This document shows, one piece after another, positions 33,837 through 42,093 of a stretch of DNA of 64,000 nucleotides. The stretch spans positions 4,650,001-4,714,000 of the forward strand of contig NZ_CP077970.1 in the NCBI RefSeq assembly GCF_024758505.1, given 5' to 3'. The notes under the pieces were generated by a model. The model was not told the origin of the DNA. It saw only the letters and a list, made by a program, of their open reading frames with translations, and searched no databases. Source of the DNA: Bradyrhizobium arachidis (lineage in GTDB: Bacteria; Pseudomonadota; Alphaproteobacteria; Rhizobiales; Xanthobacteraceae). The translations under genes were made by a program, and so were the position numbers. The number at the start of each line of letters is the position of its first letter. Within the stretch, counting starts at the first letter, position 1.

Positions 33837-34271
33837 TTACTCTTCCGGCCGGGCGACCCGCCAGAGCATGGTCGTGGCGTTGCCGTTGATGTCCCCGGGG
33901 GCCTTGTCCGCGGGCGACGTATAGAGCGGGCGATAGCGATAGGCCCACATCTTGCTGCCGTCGTTGCGGGTGATGATCGTGAAATCGCCGACCGCCTTGG
34001 CGTCCTTTGGCGCGGAGAGCGGGGTCCAGCTCTCGGTGCATTTGCCGTCGCAGCTCGACGTCTTTCCGCTGGTATCGCGCTCATAGTAGTAGAGCGTCAT
34101 GCCCTTGAGATCGACGAGCTTCGGGCCTTGCTTGGTCTGGACCACGCGCGCCGGCGAGGTCTGCGCGTCCGGCTTCGGCGGCGGCGGTTCCGAAGAGCCG
34201 CCATGTCCGTTCGCAAGCGCCTGGTCAGCCGAGACCAGCACGGCCGCGGCCAAAAATGCGAACTTCAACAT
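33837..34271 (-). CDS. secreted-repeat protein (lipoprotein_15-like, PF03640 type)
   Basis: The 144-residue product has a signal peptide (LKFAFLAAAVLVSADQALA) and a Pro-rich linker. It then has the Y-x-Y/F/W-x-x-D motif repeats of the secreted-repeat family: GMTLYYYERDTSGKTSSCDGKCTESWTPL and a second part GSKMWAYRYRPLYTSPADKAPGDINGN. Function is unknown; relatives are exported. A perfect CtrA-type site lies 20 bp upstream. Confidence 0.85.
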   Translation of the reverse strand: MLKFAFLAAAVLVSADQALANGHGGSSEPPPPKPDAQTSPARVVQTKQGPKLVDLKGMTLYYYERDTSGKTSSCDGKCTESWTPLSAPKDAKAVGDFTIITRNDGSKMWAYRYRPLYTSPADKAPGDINGNATTMLWRVARPEE

Positions 34272-34291
34272 CCAAGCCCCCGATCGCAAAG

Positions 34292-34306
34292 TTAATCGCG
34301 CGTTAA
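34292..34306. promoter_or_regulatory. CtrA-type box (TTAA-N7-TTAA)
   Basis: TTAATCGCGCGTTAA is a perfect match, 20 bp upstream of the secreted-repeat protein gene (start 34271). It lies in the divergent interval shared with the SH3-domain gene at 34516. Confidence 0.6.
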
Positions 34307-34515
34307 GCGCCGAATAGAGTGCGGATGGTAGCCGCAGAAGGTTAGTTCCAGGTTTCGCGCGGCTGCGGCAATTATGGGCAAGCGCGCTTGGCCCTCCGGC
34401 ATGAACGGCGGATGAATGATGCGGTCGCGCATTTGCGCAATCGCTCCACCTTTCGGCGAATGCCGCGGAACGCCTCTTCTGCTCGAACGTTCGGCCATGA
34501 GAGGAGGAACGTGTC

Positions 34516-35475
34516 ATGAAACTGAAAGGCGTTTTGATAGCAGCATTGCTGCTCGCGCCCGGCGCAGCGTTGGCGGCGCCGGGTATCGTCACAGCATCCG
34601 TAGGCCTGCGCGCAGGCCCGGGACCGGGCTTTCCGATGGTCGATCGCATTCCCGCGGGCGCCCGCGTCAACATCCACGGCTGCCTCAGGGGCAATGCCTG
34701 GTGCGACGTGAGCTGGACCGACGATCGCGGCTGGGTATCGTCGCAATATCTCGAATATCTGTACCGCAACCGTTACGTCTATCTCCCCGATTATGTCGAC
34801 GAGATCGACGTGCCGGTCGCGCCGTTCGTGCTGAGCTCGTACTGGTCGAGCTACTATTCTGGGCGGCCCTGGTATCATCGCCGTGCCTACTGGAATGACT
34901 ATTGGAGTTCGCATCAGAGCACCGCGATGCGGCCGACCATCGATCCGCGCGCCGCTCGTATCGGCCGCGCCGCCGCCGCGCGCGATGCCACGATTGCCGT
35001 CCGCGGAGACACCGCCAAGCGCGACGCCGCGCCGGTCGCAGGCCGGACGCGAGCCGGTGTCAGCGAACGCGTGACGCGCGAGCAGACCATCGACCGCGCA
35101 CGCGATGCGCGTGAGGCGCGTGGTCGCGCACTGGACGCACGGGCGCGCATGACGCGTGAGAACGGTCCGGCGCGTGCAGCCGCCCGCGTGCAGCAGCAGC
35201 CGATCGCGCATGCGCGTCCGCAACCGCCGGCGATGGCGCGTGGCCATGAGGCGCCGCGGGTTTCGGCCGCCCCGGCGGCACGTCCGGCGACGCCGCACGT
35301 CGCGCAACCCAGTGTCAGTCACGGTCCGCCGATGAACGCGCGTGCGCAAATGCCGGCGCCGCGCGCGGCCGCGCCCGCGATGCCGCATGCCGGGGGCGGC
35401 GGCGCGCCCCACGTCAACGCCGCGCCTCGTGGCGGTCCGGCGGCCGGCGGCCCTCCCGGGCATCAAAAGCACTGA
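34516..35475 (+). CDS. SH3 domain secreted protein with basic Ala/Arg/Pro-rich tail
   Basis: The 319-residue product has a signal peptide (KLKGVLIAALLLAPGAALA) and a bacterial SH3 domain (about 22-80: VTASVGLRAGPGPGFPMVDRIPAGARVNIHGC and WCDVSWTDDRGWVSSQYL). A Tyr/Trp-rich stretch follows, then a long low-complexity arginine, alanine and proline tail. SH3 domains of this type bind cell-wall peptides. ATG has GAGGAGGAACG-type binding site upstream. A terminator follows. Confidence 0.85.
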   Translation: MKLKGVLIAALLLAPGAALAAPGIVTASVGLRAGPGPGFPMVDRIPAGARVNIHGCLRGNAWCDVSWTDDRGWVSSQYLEYLYRNRYVYLPDYVDEIDVPVAPFVLSSYWSSYYSGRPWYHRRAYWNDYWSSHQSTAMRPTIDPRAARIGRAAAARDATIAVRGDTAKRDAAPVAGRTRAGVSERVTREQTIDRARDAREARGRALDARARMTRENGPARAAARVQQQPIAHARPQPPAMARGHEAPRVSAAPAARPATPHVAQPSVSHGPPMNARAQMPAPRAAAPAMPHAGGGGAPHVNAAPRGGPAAGGPPGHQKH

Positions 35476-35485
35476 TAATTCCCTC

Positions 35486-35512
35486 GAAAGCCCGGCCTTG
35501 CGCCGGGCTTTC
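35486..35512 (+). terminator. intrinsic terminator after the SH3-domain gene
   Basis: Perfect 11-bp stem GAAAGCCCGGC / GCCGGGCTTTC, loop CTTGC, followed by CTTTGG. It begins 11 bp after the stop codon. Confidence 0.85.
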
Positions 35513-35652
35513 CTTTGGCGTCATCGAAAGGGCATGGAACCCGCAAAGGATGCAATTTGATCCAATTGCACCCAAGCAGATTTCATTGATCGTAACATCT
35601 CGCATCAATGCTGAAACCATCCACTCGGGCAGGGGGCTCGGAGGGATGAACG

Positions 35653-35934
35653 ATGAAGCATCAGAACCAACTGGAGACGCGACGCCAAAATGTCGCTTTG
35701 AAGTCGATGTCGAAGGAAGCCAAGCAACTTGCGGGCCTGATCGCCGGCCTTCGCAAGTCGCTCTCCGGTATCGACAAGCAGCGGACCAAGGACGGGTTGT
35801 CGAACGCCGACATCGGGATCTTGGATGAACGGCGGAATAATTTGCAGGTGACGATTGCAGCATTGGAAGACCGCCTGTCGGCGGTGCAGGGATTGATCGA
35901 CCTGGGGCGTCCGCACATCATTCGCGTGCACTGA
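35653..35934 (+). CDS. small coiled-coil protein of unknown function
   Basis: The 93-residue soluble protein consists of two predicted amphipathic helices (QLETRRQNVALKSMSKEAKQLAGLIAGLRKSL and ILDERRNNLQVTIAALEDRLSAVQGLIDLG), probably a helical hairpin. I recognise no family. The ATG follows GGAGGGATGAACG. Confidence 0.65.
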   Translation: MKHQNQLETRRQNVALKSMSKEAKQLAGLIAGLRKSLSGIDKQRTKDGLSNADIGILDERRNNLQVTIAALEDRLSAVQGLIDLGRPHIIRVH

Positions 35935-36072
35935 TAGTCCTACGTAAGCGGCGCACGATCCGTGTCCACGCAAAGGCGGCGGCCTTGCGGGACCGGGCAG
36001 TCCTTGCATTCCCCAGGAAATTGGTGAAACCCTAGGTCCACAAAACAACAATTGGACTGAGGGAGATCCGCC

Positions 36073-36591
36073 ATGGCCTTTTCGCTCTACGACGCAACGG
36101 TCGCCAACTATCTGCAAATCCTCGGCGCCGCCAGCGGCTTCCTCGACAAGGGTCTCGCCCATTGCAAGGAGAAGGGCATCGATCCGGCCGAGGTGGTCGA
36201 GACGCGGATTGCGCCCGACATGCTGCCGTTCCGCTTCCAGGTCGTCTCGCTCGCGCATCATTCGCGCGGCGCGATGCAGGCGGCGAAGAACGGCGTGTTC
36301 GTGCCGCCTGCGCCCAAGGGTGAGGACTATGCCGCCCTGCAAGCCCTGGTGACGGCCGCGCGCGACGAACTATCCGCCTTGACGCGTGAGGAGGTCAACG
36401 CGCTGCTTGGCCGCGACGTCATGTTCAAGCTCGGCGAGCGCACGCTGCCGTTCACGGCGGAAGGCTTTTTGATGTCGTTCTCGCTGCCAAATTTCTTCTT
36501 TCACGCGACCACTGCCTACGCCATCCTCCGCCACAAGGGCGTGCCGCTCGGCAAGCGCGACTTTATGGGGCGGTTGAATCTGAAGACGTAG
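36073..36591 (+). CDS. DUF1993 family protein
   Basis: The 172-residue product matches DUF1993, a helical-bundle family of the DinB type: MAFSLYDATVANYLQILGAASGFLDKG, DMLPFRFQVVSLAHHSRGA near the centre, and LPNFFFHATTAYAILRHKGVPLGKRDFMG at the end. The two conserved histidine regions could bind metal. The function is unknown. GGGAG precedes the ATG. It converges with the marR gene. Confidence 0.87.
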   Translation: MAFSLYDATVANYLQILGAASGFLDKGLAHCKEKGIDPAEVVETRIAPDMLPFRFQVVSLAHHSRGAMQAAKNGVFVPPAPKGEDYAALQALVTAARDELSALTREEVNALLGRDVMFKLGERTLPFTAEGFLMSFSLPNFFFHATTAYAILRHKGVPLGKRDFMGRLNLKT

Positions 36592-36600
36592 GCGCGCCTG

Positions 36601-37065
36601 CTAGGCCTGCGCGTCGCGCAGCGGCGCGCGGCTCAATTCGTTGCCGGCTGCAATGGCCTTGCGCATCAGCCGCATCAATTCGGCCGCTTCCTTAGGCGTG
36701 AGGCCGCGCAGCATCATGCGCTGGGCCTCCTCGACCGCCGGCGTGATCGCGCGCAGCGTCCGCTTGCCTTCGTCAGTGATCTCCAGCTCGCGGGCGCGGC
36801 GGTCGCGGCTCGAGGCGCGGCGCTCCAGCAAATTCTTCTGCACCAGACGATCGACCACGCCGGTGATGGTGGTTCGGTCGTAGGCGATCAGCCCGGCCAG
36901 CGTCGCCTGGTCGATTCCCGGGTTCGCCTTGATCGAGGCGAGGGCTGCGTATTGCACCGGCGTCAGGTCGAAACCGGCCTCTCCGACCTCTGCCAGGAAC
37001 ACCGCCACCGCGATCTGCTGGAAACGGCGGGCCAGATGCCCGGGCATCTCGTTGTTGTCTCTCAC
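36601..37065 (-). CDS. MarR family transcriptional regulator (MobR-like)
   Basis: The 154-residue protein has a MarR winged helix: FDLTPVQYAALASIKANPGIDQATLAGLIAYDRTTITGVVDRLVQKNLLERRASSRDRRARELEIT. GTG 37065 with GGAGG five bases upstream sets the start. It is divergent from the 3-hydroxybenzoate 4-monooxygenase gene. In Comamonas the MarR protein MobR represses the divergent mobA gene and responds to 3-hydroxybenzoate; the same arrangement here suggests the same function. Confidence 0.88.
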   Translation of the reverse strand: MRDNNEMPGHLARRFQQIAVAVFLAEVGEAGFDLTPVQYAALASIKANPGIDQATLAGLIAYDRTTITGVVDRLVQKNLLERRASSRDRRARELEITDEGKRTLRAITPAVEEAQRMMLRGLTPKEAAELMRLMRKAIAAGNELSRAPLRDAQA

Positions 37066-37086
37066 GGAAACCTCCGAAGGCGGCGT

Positions 37087-37129
37087 GATATTGACAAGTA
37101 TACTGATAGTCAGCATACTGAGCAATATC
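37087..37129. promoter_or_regulatory. divergent promoters inside one long dyad (MarR operator)
   Basis: The site is a nested dyad. Outer arms GATATTG (37087-37093) and CAATATC (37123-37129) are perfect. Inner arms AGTATACTGA (37097-37106) and TCAGCATACT (37110-37119) have one mismatch, around TAG. Forward promoter: TTGACA (37091-37096), 17 bp, CATACT (37114-37119). Reverse promoter: TTGCTC, 17 bp, TATACT (reverse of 37097-37102). A MarR dimer here would block both. Confidence 0.78.
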
Positions 37130-37180
37130 GAAGTGAACGCCGGGCCGCAGAATGCAGCCCATGACGGGGAGGAGCTGGCC

Positions 37181-39082
37181 ATGCAATTCCATCTCAACGG
37201 CTTTGAGCCGGGCGATCCCGAGATTGCCGATCCCGCCGAGCGCGTCCTGCCGTCGGGCATGCCGGGCGCCGTTCCGGAAGAGGTCGACGTCCTCATCGTC
37301 GGCTGCGGGCCCGCCGGGCTGACGCTGGCGGCGCAGCTCTCCCAGTTTGCGGACATCAAGACCTGCATCGTCGAGCAGAAGGCCAGCCGGCTGTTGCGCG
37401 GTCAGGCCGACGGCGTCGCCTGCCGCACCATGGAGATGTTCAACGCCTTCGGTTTTGCCGAGCGGGTGTTGAAGGAGTCCTGCTGGATCACGGAGACGAC
37501 TTTCTGGAAGCCCGACGCGAAGCGGCCGGACAGGATCGCACGCAGCGGACGGGTGCAGGATGTCGAGGACGGGCTGTCGGAATTCCCCCATGTCATTCTC
37601 AACCAGGCGCGCGTGCATGACGGCTACCTCGACGTCATGCGACGATCACCGACCAAGCTCGATCCGTACTACGCGCGCCGTCTGCTCGATCTGACGGTTG
37701 ACCCAAATGCGTCGCATCCGGTGACGGTGAGGCTCGAACGGGTCGATCCCGACAACGAGGGCAAGGTCGAAACCGTCAGGGCGCGCTACGTCGTCGGCTG
37801 CGACGGCGCGCGTTCGTCGGTGCGCAAATCGATCGGGCGCGAGCTCGTGGGCGAGTCCGCCAACCACGCCTGGGGCGTGATGGATGTGCTCGTGGTCACC
37901 GACTTCCCCGACATCCGCTTCAAATGCCTGATCCAGTCCGCCCATGACGGAAGCATCATCATCATTCCGCGCGAGGGCGGCTATCTGGTCCGGCTCTATG
38001 TCGAGCTGACGAATCTGGACGCAGGCGAGCGCGTCGCCAACCGCAACATCACCGCCGACGATCTGATCGCGAAAGCGCGGCGAATCCTTCATCCCCATAC
38101 GCTCGAGGTGAAGGAGATCGCCTGGTGGTCGGTCTATGAGATCGGCCAGCGCCTGACCGACAAGTTCGACGACGTGCCGGAGAGCGAAATCGCAACGCGC
38201 CTGCCGCACGTGTTCATCGCCGGCGACGCCTGCCACACCCACAGCCCGAAGGCCGGGCAGGGCATGAACGTCTCCATGCAGGACGCCTTCAATCTGGGCT
38301 GGAAGCTGGCCGCCGTGTTGCGCAAGCGCTCTCCGCCGAGCCTGCTGCACAGCTATTCCGCCGAGCGCCGCGCGATCGCCAAGGAGCTGATCGATTTCGA
38401 TCGCGAGTGGGCCGACATCCTCGCCTCCGCCAAGGGCGACGGCGTAGGCGCCGACGCCGCGAAAACGCAGGATTATTTTGTCCGGCACGGGCGCTACACC
38501 GCAGGGACCGCCGCGCATTATCGCCCGTCGCTTCTCACGGGCGAGGCGACGCACCAGGACCTTGCCAGGGGATTTGTGGTCGGCATGCGTTTTCATTCGG
38601 CGCCCGTCGTGCGCCTGTCGGATGCAAAACCGGTTCACCTCGGCCATGTCGCCAAGGCCGATGGCCGCTGGCGGATCTACGCCTTTGCCGGAGCGCAAGA
38701 GGCAGGCATTCGCGGCTTGTGCGACTTCCTCAGCGATGACACGAAATCGCCGGTCAGGCGCTACACGCCGGCCGGGGCTGACATCGATGCGGTGATCGAC
38801 GTCCGCGCGGTATTCCAGCAGGCGCATACGGCCCTCGACATCGCGGCGATGCCGTCGCTGCTGCTGCCGGCGAAGGGGCGCTATGGCTTACGCGACTACG
38901 AGAAGGTGTTTTGCCCCGACCTCAGGGACGGCCAGGACATTTTTGCGATGCGCGGCATCGACCGCACCAGGGGCTGCGTGGTGATCGTGCGGCCGGATCA
39001 GTACGTCGCACAAGTGCTGCCGCTCGACGCGCACCGGGAGGTTGCGGCGTATTTCGACGCGTTCATGCTGCCGCAGGGGTGA
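37181..39082 (+). CDS. mobA: 3-hydroxybenzoate 4-monooxygenase (FAD-dependent)
   Basis: The 633-residue flavoprotein has GxGxxG as IVGCGPAGLTL (about residue 38), the DG motif VVGCDGARSSVRKSIGREL and the GD motif FIAGDACHTHSPKAGQGMNVSMQDAFNLGWKL. A C-terminal thioredoxin-like phenol-hydroxylase domain ends DQYVAQVLPLDAHREVAAYF. Its start MQFHLNGFEPGDP and overall order match, from memory, MobA of Comamonas testosteroni, which converts 3-hydroxybenzoate to protocatechuate. ATG has GGGGAGGAG upstream. The gene is divergent from a MarR-type regulator. Confidence 0.87.
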   Translation: MQFHLNGFEPGDPEIADPAERVLPSGMPGAVPEEVDVLIVGCGPAGLTLAAQLSQFADIKTCIVEQKASRLLRGQADGVACRTMEMFNAFGFAERVLKESCWITETTFWKPDAKRPDRIARSGRVQDVEDGLSEFPHVILNQARVHDGYLDVMRRSPTKLDPYYARRLLDLTVDPNASHPVTVRLERVDPDNEGKVETVRARYVVGCDGARSSVRKSIGRELVGESANHAWGVMDVLVVTDFPDIRFKCLIQSAHDGSIIIIPREGGYLVRLYVELTNLDAGERVANRNITADDLIAKARRILHPHTLEVKEIAWWSVYEIGQRLTDKFDDVPESEIATRLPHVFIAGDACHTHSPKAGQGMNVSMQDAFNLGWKLAAVLRKRSPPSLLHSYSAERRAIAKELIDFDREWADILASAKGDGVGADAAKTQDYFVRHGRYTAGTAAHYRPSLLTGEATHQDLARGFVVGMRFHSAPVVRLSDAKPVHLGHVAKADGRWRIYAFAGAQEAGIRGLCDFLSDDTKSPVRRYTPAGADIDAVIDVRAVFQQAHTALDIAAMPSLLLPAKGRYGLRDYEKVFCPDLRDGQDIFAMRGIDRTRGCVVIVRPDQYVAQVLPLDAHREVAAYFDAFMLPQG

Positions 39083-39196
39083 GGCGGTACCGCTCGCCGG
39101 CGCCACAATTGTCTCGATCCGGCCAAAAACTGCGCTACGATGGCGCTTAGCGCGCGTCAGCCGCGCAGAGAGCAACGAGACGATTGAGGAAACGAT

Positions 39197-39745
39197 ATGA
39201 AGGTGACGAAGACGAAGGCCGCGGTGGCTGTGGTGGGCGCGGCGATGACGGCGGCTTTTGCCCCGAGCTGGGCCCACGGGCCGACCCGGCAAAAGGTGCG
39301 GGAATCCATCGAGATCAACGTGCCGCAGGCCAAGGTCTGGGCGGCGATCGGCAATTTCCAGGACATGAGCTGGCTCGCGCCGGTCACCAAGACCGAGGGC
39401 GAGAAGGGCAATGAGATCGGCGCGACGCGGAAGCTGACCCTGACGGGCGGCGCGACGGTTGACGAGGAGCTCTACAAATACGAGCCGGACATGCTGAGCT
39501 ATTCGTACCGGATCACGGCCGTGGATGTAAAAGTGCTGCCGGTCACCAATTATTCCTCGACGCTGACCGTGTCGCCGGCGTCAGACGGCAAGTCGAAGGT
39601 GGAATGGGCCGGTGCGTTCTATCGCGGCTTTCCCAACAACGATCCGCCGCCGGAGCTGAGCGACGAGGCCGCCGTGAAGGCGGTGAGCGGGCTTTACAAG
39701 GCCGGGCTCGAGGGCCTGAAGAAGAAGCTCGAAAGCGGAAGCTGA
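39197..39745 (+). CDS. secreted SRPBCC (MxaD-like) protein
   Basis: The 182-residue product has a signal peptide (AAVAVVGAAMTAAFAPSWAHG) and an SRPBCC/polyketide-cyclase-like fold: VRESIEINVPQAKVWAAIGNFQDMSWLAPV at its start and GLYKAGLEGLKKKL as the long final helix. MxaD of methylotrophs belongs to this group. The ligand is unknown. Only 3 bp separate it from the YVTN propeller gene, so both are probably one operon. Confidence 0.82.
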   Translation: MKVTKTKAAVAVVGAAMTAAFAPSWAHGPTRQKVRESIEINVPQAKVWAAIGNFQDMSWLAPVTKTEGEKGNEIGATRKLTLTGGATVDEELYKYEPDMLSYSYRITAVDVKVLPVTNYSSTLTVSPASDGKSKVEWAGAFYRGFPNNDPPPELSDEAAVKAVSGLYKAGLEGLKKKLESGS

Positions 39746-39748
39746 GCC

Positions 39749-40702
39749 GTGCGCGTCCTGGTTCTGGCGGCGCTCGCCGCCAGCATCGCGCAGGCCGCGG
39801 TTGAAGGCGCCTCCGCCGAAGAAGCCTTCGTCACCAATCAGCTCAGCGAAAATCTGACGGTCGTCGACCTCGCAACCGTGCGGCCGGTCGCGACCATCGC
39901 GATCGGTGGCAAGCCCGCGGGCGTCGCCGTCACCCGGGACGGACGCTTCGCCTATGTGACGAGCCCCGACGCCAAGGCGCTGACGGTGGTCGATGCCGCC
40001 GCCCGCCAGATCGTCGGCAAGATCCATGTCGGCGGCGGTCCGCTCGGGGTCGCGGTGGCGCCGGATGGTGCGGCGGTCTATGTCGCCGATTGGTACGCCG
40101 CGGCCGTGCGGGTGATCGATCCGAAAGAGCTGCGCGTGATCGCCGATATCGCGGTCGGCGCCTCGCCGTCGGGGCTTGTGCTGACATCGGACGGGCGGCT
40201 CCTGCTCTCGGCGGACCGCGATGCCGACAGCGTATCCGTCATCGATACCGCAACGCGCGAGCGGCGGGCCGTCATCAAGGTCGGGGTGCGCCCGTTTGGC
40301 ATGACCATCGATGCCGAGGGACGGCGCGCCTACACTGCCAATGTCGGATCGAACGATGTGTCGGTCATCGATGTCGCGGAGGCCCGCGAGATCGGACGTG
40401 TGAAGACTGGTCTTCGCCCCTATGCGGTGGCGCTGGCGCAGGGCCGCGGCTTCGTCACCGACCAATATGACGGCACCGTCAGCGTGTTCGATCTCGCCAC
40501 GCTTGCGCCGGTCAAGCGCATCGGCGTCGGCGACTATCCCGAAGGAATCGCGGCGACAGCGGACGGCAAGCGCATCATCGTGGCGAACTGGGAGAGCAAC
40601 TCGCTCAGCATCATCGACGCGGTCGAGCTGAAAGTGGTGGGCGAGGTCAAGGTCGGCGACGGCCCGCGCGCGTTCGGGGCATTCTTGCGGAAGACGGAGT
40701 AG
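39749..40702 (+). CDS. secreted YVTN beta-propeller protein
   Basis: The 317-residue product has a signal peptide (VLVLAALAASIAQAAVEGASA) and about seven YVTN-like repeats of some 42 residues (GRFAYVTSPDAKALTVVDAA, GAAVYVADWYAAAVRVIDP, GRRAYTANVGSNDVSVIDVA). It would form a periplasmic beta-propeller. Relatives accompany PQQ-dependent dehydrogenases, but none is in this window. GTG start. Confidence 0.87.
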   Translation: MRVLVLAALAASIAQAAVEGASAEEAFVTNQLSENLTVVDLATVRPVATIAIGGKPAGVAVTRDGRFAYVTSPDAKALTVVDAAARQIVGKIHVGGGPLGVAVAPDGAAVYVADWYAAAVRVIDPKELRVIADIAVGASPSGLVLTSDGRLLLSADRDADSVSVIDTATRERRAVIKVGVRPFGMTIDAEGRRAYTANVGSNDVSVIDVAEAREIGRVKTGLRPYAVALAQGRGFVTDQYDGTVSVFDLATLAPVKRIGVGDYPEGIAATADGKRIIVANWESNSLSIIDAVELKVVGEVKVGDGPRAFGAFLRKTE

Positions 40703-40802
40703 GGGCGGCGTGGCCATCGAACCAAATGTTGCGCTCCGCCGACAGATGCTATCTAGGATTGCTTTGAGCCGCCATGCGCGGTGAGACTGGAGATGTTTTT
40801 TG

Positions 40803-41021
40803 ATGGGCAAATGGGTGGAGTTGCTGATCTCGTGGATGCCGTTCGTGGTGCTGATGGGGCTCTGGTTTTGGTTTTCGCGAAGGAACGGAATGCAGGCACG
40901 TGGCTCGTCAGGCGCGACCTTGATCGAGCTTTACGAGCAACAGGTCGTCGAGACACGGCGGATGAACGGTTTTCTTGAGCGGATCGCGGCAACGTTGGAA
41001 AAGCGCGAGACGGCGAGGTAG
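40803..41021 (+). CDS. small membrane protein with basic helical tail, 72 aa
   Basis: The product has one hydrophobic segment (VELLISWMPFVVLMGLWFWFS) followed by RRNGMQARG and a helix LIELYEQQVVETRRMNGFLERIAATLEKRE. The layout resembles the N-terminal part of FtsH/phage-shock type membrane proteins, but no domain is recognised. GGAG nine bases before the ATG. A class E repeat starts right after the stop. Confidence 0.68.
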   Translation: MGKWVELLISWMPFVVLMGLWFWFSRRNGMQARGSSGATLIELYEQQVVETRRMNGFLERIAATLEKRETAR

Positions 41022-41172
41022 GTGCGTAGGGTGGGTTAGCCCCGCGGCCGCGCGAAAGCGCAGTCCGCTCGGCGTAACCCACCGCTTTAGTTTCCGCGTC
41101 AACAGAAGTGGTGGGTTACGCCTAGCGAATTGCGCTTTGCGCAATCCGCGGGGCTAACCCACCCTACGGCAC
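41022..41172. repeat. dispersed repeat, class E (nested inverted repeat)
   Basis: Outer arms GTGCGTAGGGTGGGTTAGCC...GCGG (from 41022) and its near-perfect complement (to 41172) enclose inner arms GGCGTAACCCACC and GGTGGGTTACGCC. It fills the space between two convergent genes and contains the stop codon of the nucleoside hydrolase gene. Confidence 0.85.
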
Positions 41173-42093
41173 TTTCGACGCGGCGAAGGCCTGCAGCTTT
41201 AGGAAAAAGTCCCTCAGAATCGGATTGCGGTTGACGTAGGTGACATAGCGGATCGCATGACGCCGGCGATCGGTGCTCCATGTCATCTGATCCGTCAGAA
41301 CCGGCGATGGAATGATCACGCTCGGCGCCCAGTCGGGGTTGAGCAGCCAGCCGACCGGCGCCATGTCCCAGATCTCCTTGGCCCAGCCGAGATGGTCGGA
41401 CGAATACTCCTTGAAGCGCATGGCGAGGAAGGCGCCGATGCTGCCGTGCGGTTCGACGTAGCGCTCGATCTCCGCCACGGTCGAGTGAAGGTGCGAGGTG
41501 ACGCCCTTGCACGGCACCAGCACCAGCGGCACGCCGCTGTCGAGCAGCACCTGCGCGCCGCCGACGTCCTGCTTGAGATTGAACTCGACGGTGTCAGGCC
41601 ATTCCAGCGCATGGCCGCCAAGCCAGACCACGACGGTGCGATCGATGATGTCAGGCGCCTTCAGAAGCGCCGAAGCGACGTTGCTGATGGCGCCGATGGC
41701 GACGATATAGAGCGGTTTGTCCGGCGAGCCCGCGCGGGCGCGGGCAATCATGTTGTCGACGGCGGACGCTTCCCGGGCTTGCTTGGCGGGTCCGACATAG
41801 TCGGTGACACCACGGTGAACCAGGCCTTCGGGCGTGACGTTCATGCGCTCCAGCAGGCGCAGGATCTCCTGATAGCTCAGCTCCATGCCGTGACCGGGGC
41901 TGTCCGCGCGCGTGTTGAAGAACGGCGCGGCGTAGATCGCCTCGACGTCGAAGCGGTCTTTGGACAGCAGCAGCTGGACCAGCGCAAATTGGTCGTCGAT
42001 CTCGTTGTAGGTGTCGGTGTCGAGCACGACGCGCACACGGCCGACGGGCGGGGTCAGGAGTTTGAGGCGCGCTGCTTCCGTCAGTGCCATCAT
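41164..42093 (-). CDS. nucleoside hydrolase
   Basis: The 309-residue enzyme has the N-terminal aspartate cluster VVLDTDTYNEIDDQFAL, the calcium and ribose-binding region of inosine-uridine nucleoside hydrolases. Further family segments are IVAIGAISNVASALL and VVWLGGHALEWPDTVEFNLKQDVGGAQVLLDS, with LVPCKGVTSHL. It hydrolyses N-glycosidic bonds of ribonucleosides. The start (ATG 42093, AGGGAG upstream) overlaps the stop of the HAD gene, so translation is coupled. Its stop is inside a dispersed repeat. Confidence 0.88.
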   Translation of the reverse strand: MMALTEAARLKLLTPPVGRVRVVLDTDTYNEIDDQFALVQLLLSKDRFDVEAIYAAPFFNTRADSPGHGMELSYQEILRLLERMNVTPEGLVHRGVTDYVGPAKQAREASAVDNMIARARAGSPDKPLYIVAIGAISNVASALLKAPDIIDRTVVVWLGGHALEWPDTVEFNLKQDVGGAQVLLDSGVPLVLVPCKGVTSHLHSTVAEIERYVEPHGSIGAFLAMRFKEYSSDHLGWAKEIWDMAPVGWLLNPDWAPSVIIPSPVLTDQMTWSTDRRRHAIRYVTYVNRNPILRDFFLKLQAFAASKVP

